NCBI GenBank assembly: GCA_004552195.1
Contig: SFPC01000007.1
Span: 1-38,397 of the forward strand
Direction: 5' to 3'
DNA from: Bacteroidales bacterium
GTDB taxonomy: Bacteria; Bacteroidota; Bacteroidia; Bacteroidales; Bacteroidaceae
DNA: 38,397 nt
Shown: positions 33,820 through 38,397 of the stretch, one piece after another
How the letters are laid out: every line of letters starts with the position of its first letter
Numbering within the stretch: position 1 is the stretch's first letter
Translations under genes and position numbers: made by a program
Notes under the pieces: model-generated
Databases searched by the model: none
What the model saw: the letters and a program-made list of their open reading frames with translations, nothing else
What the model was told of the DNA's origin: nothing

Positions 33820-34581
33820 ATGCAAATACTCCTGGCCAACGCAAAAATCATGTACGACAGGGCGGACAGGGCCGCCCTGTCCACGCCGCTCTTCCAGCAG
33901 GTGGCAGACGAACTGGCTGCCGAAATGGCCCGGATGGAGGTGGACGAACTCGCCGACCAGCTGGAATGCAGCCGGAAGCTGGCAGCGGAGAACCTGTTGC
34001 GCTACCGGCAGTTCCACGTGGCACCGACGATGCCCGCCCTCCTGGCCTACAACGGACAAGCCTACAAACACTTGAAGGCAAACACCCTTCCGGACCGCGC
34101 CTTGGCGTTTGCGCAGCAACATCTCTGGATCACGTGCTTCCTCTACGGCCTGCTCCGTCCCATGGACGCCATCGTTCCTTACCGTATGGAGCACTGCGTC
34201 ACGCTGGAGCGCACCCACGACAAACCCATCCACCAATTCTGGAAAGACAAACTGACCGACCTGCTCATACGGCAGGTGCAGGCCGACGACGGCGTGTTGC
34301 TCCACCTCTCCACGGAGGAGTACGAACACCTGTTCGACTGGAAGCGCGTCGTGGCCACAGTGCAGGTGGTCCATCCCCTGTTCTACGTTCGCCAACCGGA
34401 CGGGAGGCTCAAAATGCAGGCCGTCTGGGCGAAAACGTGTCGCGGAGCCATGGTGAGGTTCGTGCTGGAAAATGAAATCACCCGGCCGGAGCAACTCCAG
34501 GCCTTCTCCTATCAGGGATTTCACTATTCGCCCGTCCACGGAGAAGCACTCTTTCCTCATTTTATCCGGGAGAACAGGTAA
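33820..34581 (+). CDS. yaaA: YaaA/UPF0246 family peroxide stress protein
   Basis: The 253-residue protein matches the YaaA family: a start of the type MQILLANAKIM, YNGQAYKHL in the middle, GLLRPMDAIVPYRMEH and a C-terminal GFHYSP. In E. coli YaaA lowers intracellular free iron during peroxide stress and binds DNA; the role here is inferred from that. It begins 10 bp after speA, so translational coupling is likely. A weak hairpin (TTTCAAGA/TCTTGAAA, 34638-34669) downstream may be a terminator without a T-run. Confidence 0.87.
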   Translation: MQILLANAKIMYDRADRAALSTPLFQQVADELAAEMARMEVDELADQLECSRKLAAENLLRYRQFHVAPTMPALLAYNGQAYKHLKANTLPDRALAFAQQHLWITCFLYGLLRPMDAIVPYRMEHCVTLERTHDKPIHQFWKDKLTDLLIRQVQADDGVLLHLSTEEYEHLFDWKRVVATVQVVHPLFYVRQPDGRLKMQAVWAKTCRGAMVRFVLENEITRPEQLQAFSYQGFHYSPVHGEALFPHFIRENR

Positions 34582-34919
34582 CGGAGTATATAGAGATATT
34601 GTAGCTTTTACCACCATGACATTATCAATCGCAACCTTTTCAAGATACAATAGCACTTCGGTCTTGAAAGAATGTGATGTGTTGCCATCTTCCGGCAAGT
34701 GCCGATATGGCTCCTTGCGATGACGGATTGCGACGGCGATTTGTCGGCTTCGTCGGGAAGGCCGGCACGTGTAAACCGCCGCTCCTCATCGTTTCGACCG
34801 CGCTTTTTCCCTGACTTTCAAGACCCTTGTTTCGTTTACCTGAATTTATACTACGGGAAGCCAAAAAGTTTTCTGAAAAATAATCACTGAAATTGTTTTT
34901 CGGGAAACTTTCTTTGCTC

Positions 34920-34927
34920 TATCTTTG
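34920..34927 (+). promoter_or_regulatory. -7 promoter box, probably for nrdDG
   Basis: TATCTTTG matches TAnnTTTG. It lies in an AT-rich stretch 396 bp upstream of the nrdD ATG. No other box nearer to nrdD was found. Confidence 0.5.
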
Positions 34928-34932
34928 CCCAT

Positions 34933-34943
34933 GTTTTCCAAAA
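34933..34943 (+). repeat. GTTTTCCAAAA motif, first of three copies
   Basis: Exact copies are at 34933-34943, 35139-35149 and 35182-35192; the last two lie inside a 14-bp repeat AAGTTTTCCAAAAC. A weaker relative (GTTTTCTGAAAA) is at 34868. TTTTCCAAAA is nearly palindromic and could be a protein-binding site. Confidence 0.5.
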
Positions 34944-35136
34944 AGAGCACTCCGATTGCCTGTTTCGGAGTCCGAAAAAGGGAAACAAGGACTCGTCGCT
35001 TCAAGTTCATCAGAAGAAATAAAAACATCTGATAATCAGAGTAAAACAAGTTGAATTCAAAGCTCCTTGACCGTTCTTTGTACTTCAGAATGAGCACCTC
35101 GATTGAAACTGTCGGCAGACAGACGTAAACGAAGCG

Positions 35137-35193
35137 AAGTTTTCCAAAACGGACAACTTTTTATTTTTCGTAATTGAAAAAGTTTTCCAAAAC
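35137..35193 (+). repeat. Two copies of 14-bp AAGTTTTCCAAAAC
   Basis: Exact direct repeats at 35137-35150 and 35180-35193, 43 bp apart (about four helical turns), separated by AT-rich sequence. They lie about 130-190 bp upstream of nrdD. Confidence 0.6.
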
Positions 35194-35323
35194 AAACTCC
35201 CACACCATGCCTCAAAAAACGCTTGGAACCCTCCATGGCAGGGCTTCGGCAGGCACTTTGTGTGGCTCTTGAACCACTCTCCCCGACAGGGCTACTCACC
35301 TCAAGCAAATCATACCGCAAAAT

Positions 35324-37420
35324 ATGTGTACCGACAATTTCTTCATCACCAAACGCGACGGCTCGCAGGAGTCGTTTTCCGTGGAAAAGATAAAAACCGC
35401 GCTGCTCAAGGCTTTCCGTTCGCAAAACAAGGCCATTGACGCCGAGGCCCTGAACCGCATCATGCAACGGCTCCGCTTCTGCAACGGCATGAGCGTGGAG
35501 GACATCCAGAACCAGGTGGAGGTGGCCCTCATGGCCGAACGCCATTTCCAGGTGGCCAAGGCTTTCATGCTCTACCGCAAGCAGCACGAGGATGACCGCG
35601 AAACGGCCGACAAAGTCCGCTTCCTCGTGAATTACTGTAACTCCGCCAATCCCGCCACCGGTTCCAAATACGACGCCAACGCCAATGTGGAGAACAAGAA
35701 CATTGCCACGCTCATCGGGGAGCTACCCAAGCAGAGTTTTATCCGCCTGAACCGTCGCCTGCTCACCGACCGCATCAAACAGATGTACGGCAAGGAGCTG
35801 AGCGACCGCTACATGTACCTGCTCAAACACCATTATATATATAAGAACGACGAGACCTCGCTCGCCAACTACTGCGCGTCGATTACGATGTACCCTTGGC
35901 TGCTCAACGGTACGAAGGACATTGGCGGAAACTCCACTGCGCCCTCCAACCTCAAGTCGTTCTGCGGCGGCTTCGTCAACATGGTGTTCATTGTTTCGTC
36001 CATGCTCTCAGGAGCCTGCGCCACGCCGGAATTTCTCATGTACATGAGTCATTTTATCGCGAAGGAGTATGGCGACGACTACTATCTCGAACCCGAGCGC
36101 GTGGTAGATCTCTCGTTGCGCCGCCGCACCATCGACAAGGTCATCACGGACTGTTTCGAGCAGATAGTCTATTCCATCAACCAGCCCACAGGGGCACGCA
36201 ACTTCCAGAGCGTGTTCTGGAACATCTCCTACTACGACAAATATTACTTCGAGAGCATCTTCGGCGAGTTCCGCTTTCCCGACGGCAGTCGCCCCTCGTG
36301 GCCCGCGCTCGACTGGCTGCAACGCCGCTTCATGCGGTGGTTCAACGAGGAGCGCACCAAGGCCGTGCTGACCTTCCCCGTGGAAACCATGGCCCTGCTC
36401 TCCGAAAACGGCGACGTGCGCGACAAGGAATATGCCGACTTCACGGCACAGATGTATGCCGAAGGCCACAGCTTTTTCACCTACATGAGCGACAACGCCG
36501 ACAGCCTGGCCTCCTGCTGTCGCCTGCGCAACGAAATACAGGACAACGGTTTCAGCTACACCCTGGGCGCGGGGGGCGTAAGCACGGGCTCGAAGTCGGT
36601 GCTCACCGTCAACCTCAACCGCTGCGTGCAGCAGGCCACGCGCGAGGGACGTTCCTACGTGGAATACCTCGACGAGGTGGTCGACCTCATGCACAAGGTG
36701 CAGCTGGCGTACAACGAGAACCTCAAGGAAATGCTGGCGAAAGGGATGCTCCCGCTGTTCGACGCAGGCTACGTGAACATTAAACGCCAGTACCTCACCA
36801 TCGGCGTAAACGGCATGGTCGAGGCCGCCGAGAGCCTGGGCATCACCATCAGCGACAACCCGGAATATGAACACTTCGTGGGCGAGGTGCTCGGACTCGT
36901 GGAGAAGCTCAACCGGCAGTACCGCACGAAGGACGTGATGTTCAACTGCGAAATGATTCCGGCCGAGAATGTGGGCGTGAAGCACGCACGCTGGGACCGC
37001 GAGGACGGTTACTATGTGCCGCGCGAGTGTTACAATTCTTACTTCTACGTGGTGGAGGACCCGCAAACGGACATCATCGAGAAGTTCCGCCTCCATGGCC
37101 GCCGCTATATCGAACACCTCACGGGCGGCTCGGCCTTGCACATGAACCTCGACGAGCACCTTTCTGCACCGCAGTATCGGCAACTGCTGCGCGTGGCAGC
37201 GAAGGAGGGATGTAACTATTTCACCTTCAACATTCCCAACACGCTCTGCAACGAGTGCGGCCACATCACGAAGCAGCACCTCCGCGAATGTCCCCACTGC
37301 CACTCGAAGAATGTGGACTACCTGACGCGCATCATCGGTTACCTGAAGCGCGTGTCAAACTTCTCGCTCGACCGTCAGAAGGAGGCCGCACGCCGCTACT
37401 ACCAGCGGGTGGAGGCATAA
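35324..37420 (+). CDS. nrdD: Anaerobic ribonucleoside-triphosphate reductase
   Basis: This 698-residue glycyl-radical enzyme makes deoxyribonucleotides without oxygen. The N-terminal ATP-cone is FFITKRDGSQESFSVEKIKTAL. The C-terminal zinc site has Cys642, Cys645, Cys656 and Cys659. The radical glycine is in TRIIGYLKRVSNF (Gly672). Active-site cysteines lie in regions such as SFCGGFVNM and SCCRLRNEI. It is followed 30 bp later by nrdG, its activase. A long upstream region with repeated motifs suggests regulation. Confidence 0.94.
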   Translation: MCTDNFFITKRDGSQESFSVEKIKTALLKAFRSQNKAIDAEALNRIMQRLRFCNGMSVEDIQNQVEVALMAERHFQVAKAFMLYRKQHEDDRETADKVRFLVNYCNSANPATGSKYDANANVENKNIATLIGELPKQSFIRLNRRLLTDRIKQMYGKELSDRYMYLLKHHYIYKNDETSLANYCASITMYPWLLNGTKDIGGNSTAPSNLKSFCGGFVNMVFIVSSMLSGACATPEFLMYMSHFIAKEYGDDYYLEPERVVDLSLRRRTIDKVITDCFEQIVYSINQPTGARNFQSVFWNISYYDKYYFESIFGEFRFPDGSRPSWPALDWLQRRFMRWFNEERTKAVLTFPVETMALLSENGDVRDKEYADFTAQMYAEGHSFFTYMSDNADSLASCCRLRNEIQDNGFSYTLGAGGVSTGSKSVLTVNLNRCVQQATREGRSYVEYLDEVVDLMHKVQLAYNENLKEMLAKGMLPLFDAGYVNIKRQYLTIGVNGMVEAAESLGITISDNPEYEHFVGEVLGLVEKLNRQYRTKDVMFNCEMIPAENVGVKHARWDREDGYYVPRECYNSYFYVVEDPQTDIIEKFRLHGRRYIEHLTGGSALHMNLDEHLSAPQYRQLLRVAAKEGCNYFTFNIPNTLCNECGHITKQHLRECPHCHSKNVDYLTRIIGYLKRVSNFSLDRQKEAARRYYQRVEA

Positions 37421-37450
37421 CTTCGCCGGTCTGACCTATTGTTGCTGCTT

Positions 37451-37927
37451 ATGCTGAAATATACTACGCACGACATCGTGTTTCAGGAGTTCCCCGACGA
37501 GGTAACGCTGGCTGTCAACCTCAGCCTCTGCCCCAATGCCTGCCCGGGCTGCCACAGCGCGGCGTTGCAGGGCGACATCGGCGAGGAACTCACGGAGGAG
37601 CGGCTCTTGGCCCTGGCCGACAGTTACGAGGGGAGCATCACCTGCGTAGCACTGATGGGGGGCGACAACGACCCCCAGGAGGTTTTGCGACTGTTGGCAG
37701 CAGTCAGAAAGCGCAGTGGTGGAAGTCTGCGCACGGGGTGGTACAGCGGACGCACCCGGGTGCCCGAAACGCAGCAGATGGTGGCTGCACTGAGTTACCT
37801 GAAGCTGGGGCCGTATGTGGCAAAGCTGGGACCGCTCAACTCGCCCGAGACGAACCAACGCTTTTACCGCGTGGAGCCTGACGGAAAGCTGACGGACCTC
37901 ACCCACCGCTTCCGGCGTAAAGGCTGA
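37451..37927 (+). CDS. nrdG: Anaerobic ribonucleotide reductase-activating protein
   Basis: The 158-residue radical SAM enzyme generates the glycyl radical on NrdD. The cluster-binding motif is CxxxCxxC in LCPNACPGCHS (Cys27, Cys31, Cys34), followed by the glycine-rich SAM segment LMGGDNDPQEV. The ATG at 37451 is chosen over an in-frame TTG at 37439 because MLKYTTHDIVFQE is the expected N-terminus. It pairs with nrdD upstream and a strong terminator downstream. Confidence 0.92.
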   Translation: MLKYTTHDIVFQEFPDEVTLAVNLSLCPNACPGCHSAALQGDIGEELTEERLLALADSYEGSITCVALMGGDNDPQEVLRLLAAVRKRSGGSLRTGWYSGRTRVPETQQMVAALSYLKLGPYVAKLGPLNSPETNQRFYRVEPDGKLTDLTHRFRRKG

Positions 37928-37999
37928 CTTCTTGATGCAAAGACGACAACGCGGACAACGAAAGACAACTTTTTCCTGTCGCTCGTTGGTCTCATGAAC

Positions 38000-38048
38000 A
38001 CACAATAACGGCTCCCTCAAGTCGAGCAGGCCGTTATTGTGTTTTTTC
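38000..38048 (+). terminator. Rho-independent terminator of nrdDG
   Basis: Perfect 13-bp arms ACACAATAACGGC (38000-38012) and GCCGTTATTGTGT (38030-38042) are followed by a T-run. It lies 72 bp after the nrdG stop. Confidence 0.9.
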
Positions 38049-38137
38049 TTTCTATGCAAGGCAGGCAAGATGATACGTTGCCTTTCGTCCTCCGGATGGT
38101 CATTGGCTGCTTCCCGGCTGAGGCTTCGGCCTCGCAG

Positions 38138-38209
38138 CTCGACGAGTAGGATTTTCTGTCGCAGCGATAGAATTTTCTACTCGTCGAGTTGTAAAATCTA
38201 CTCGTCGAG
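38138..38209. repeat. Cluster of short palindromes with CTACTCGTCGAG
   Basis: CTCGACGAGTAG (38138-38149) is the inverse of CTACTCGTCGAG at 38177-38188 and 38198-38209. Between them is CTGTCGCAGCGATAG, itself nearly palindromic. The AT-rich spacers and the CTACTCGYCGAGTTG unit resemble the loop of palindromic element copy 2. Confidence 0.75.
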
Positions 38210-38246
38210 TTGTGGACCTCGGCTTTCAAGTGGAGTTGTGTTCACG

Positions 38247-38397
38247 GCGCTCGCCTTGCATACTTCGCTCTCTCGAAGCCTGCCTATGGCTCAGTACAAA
38301 AAGAAAAAACCAAGCTTTTTCTTTTCATTGCGCTCGCCTTGCACTACTTTGCTTCGCGAAGTGAGGCTGCGGCTCGGCAGTGAAAAGAAAAAACCAA
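38247..38397. repeat. Imperfect direct repeat of about 67 bp, two units
   Basis: Units at 38247-38313 and 38330-38397 both start GCGCTCGCCTTGCA and end AAAAGAAAAAACCAA, with diverged middles. The second unit touches the window edge. No gene is seen in the final 470 bp of the window. Confidence 0.7.

Larger units (their letters stand above)
34582..35323 (+). other. 742-bp gene-free region and nrdDG leader
   Basis: I see no convincing gene. It contains a possible hairpin (34638-34669), a -7 box (34920-34927), a hairpin ACTCCGA/TCGGAGT (34949-34971) and three exact GTTTTCCAAAA motifs. If the -7 box is used, the nrdD leader is nearly 400 nt, long enough to hold a regulatory RNA. I could not match it to a known riboswitch. 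Confidence 0.55.

Noticed and set aside
34846..35097. 83-codon minus-strand frame upstream of nrdD
   Set aside because: AT-rich region with no family pattern and no visible start signal; it also covers the probable nrdDG promoter.
34928..35323. Known riboswitch (for example cobalamin) in the nrdD leader
   Set aside because: I looked for the conserved cobalamin-box type sequence and a matching fold and found only short hairpins.
36008..37303. 431-codon open frame antisense to nrdD
   Set aside because: Shadow frame opposite NrdD active-site regions.
1..38397. tRNA or rRNA genes
   Set aside because: I saw no tRNA cloverleaf arms or rRNA sequence in the gaps; a dedicated scan such as tRNAscan-SE would be decisive.

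Overview
The window looks like chromosomal DNA from a member of the Bacteroidales, most likely a GC-rich Prevotellaceae species. The signs are: -7 promoter boxes of the Bacteroidetes type TAnnTTTG at several gene starts; weak or absent Shine-Dalgarno sequences; a BspA-like leucine-rich-repeat surface protein; a ptb-buk pair; a suf cluster and a murG-murC-ftsQ-ftsA-ftsZ-yqeY order typical of the phylum; and strictly anaerobic genes (nrdD/nrdG). The genus assignment is an inference.

Layout. Positions 1-1460 are a lower-GC accessory patch. It holds the N-terminal part of a tyrosine recombinase running off the left edge, an AbiEi/DUF6577-like antitoxin gene, and a stump of an AbiEii-type toxin gene cut off at a perfect 12-bp inverted repeat. 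1485-5088 (minus) holds the LRR protein, butyrate kinase and phosphate butyryltransferase. 5361-7385 (plus) is dsbD. 7654-13125 (minus) is gltX, waaA (Kdo transferase), two glycosyltransferases and recX. 13352-21668 (minus) is the distal part of the division and cell wall (dcw) cluster: murG, murC, ftsQ, ftsA, then TWO complete tandem ftsZ genes, then a yqeY-like gene. 22067-23847 (minus) holds a LOG-family gene, ridA and a hemolysin III-like membrane protein. From 24071 everything is on the plus strand: sufC-sufD-sufS (no sufB here), ybjQ, rnhB, topA, aroK, speA-yaaA, a 742-bp gene-free stretch with a promoter and repeated motifs, and nrdD-nrdG with a strong terminator. The last 470 bp are gene-free and repeat-rich.

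The most interesting items are the tandem pair of divergent but apparently catalytically intact FtsZ proteins downstream of an FtsA with a long charged tail, and an unnamed family of ~85-bp palindromic intergenic elements. That family has three copies at gene 3' ends plus related palindromes at the right edge, and each copy is built around AGTCCWGGACT cores. Also of note are the broken toxin-antitoxin locus beside the recombinase, and a long nrdDG leader carrying repeated GTTTTCCAAAA motifs.

All homology calls come from recognising motifs and sequence patterns by eye. No database search was run.
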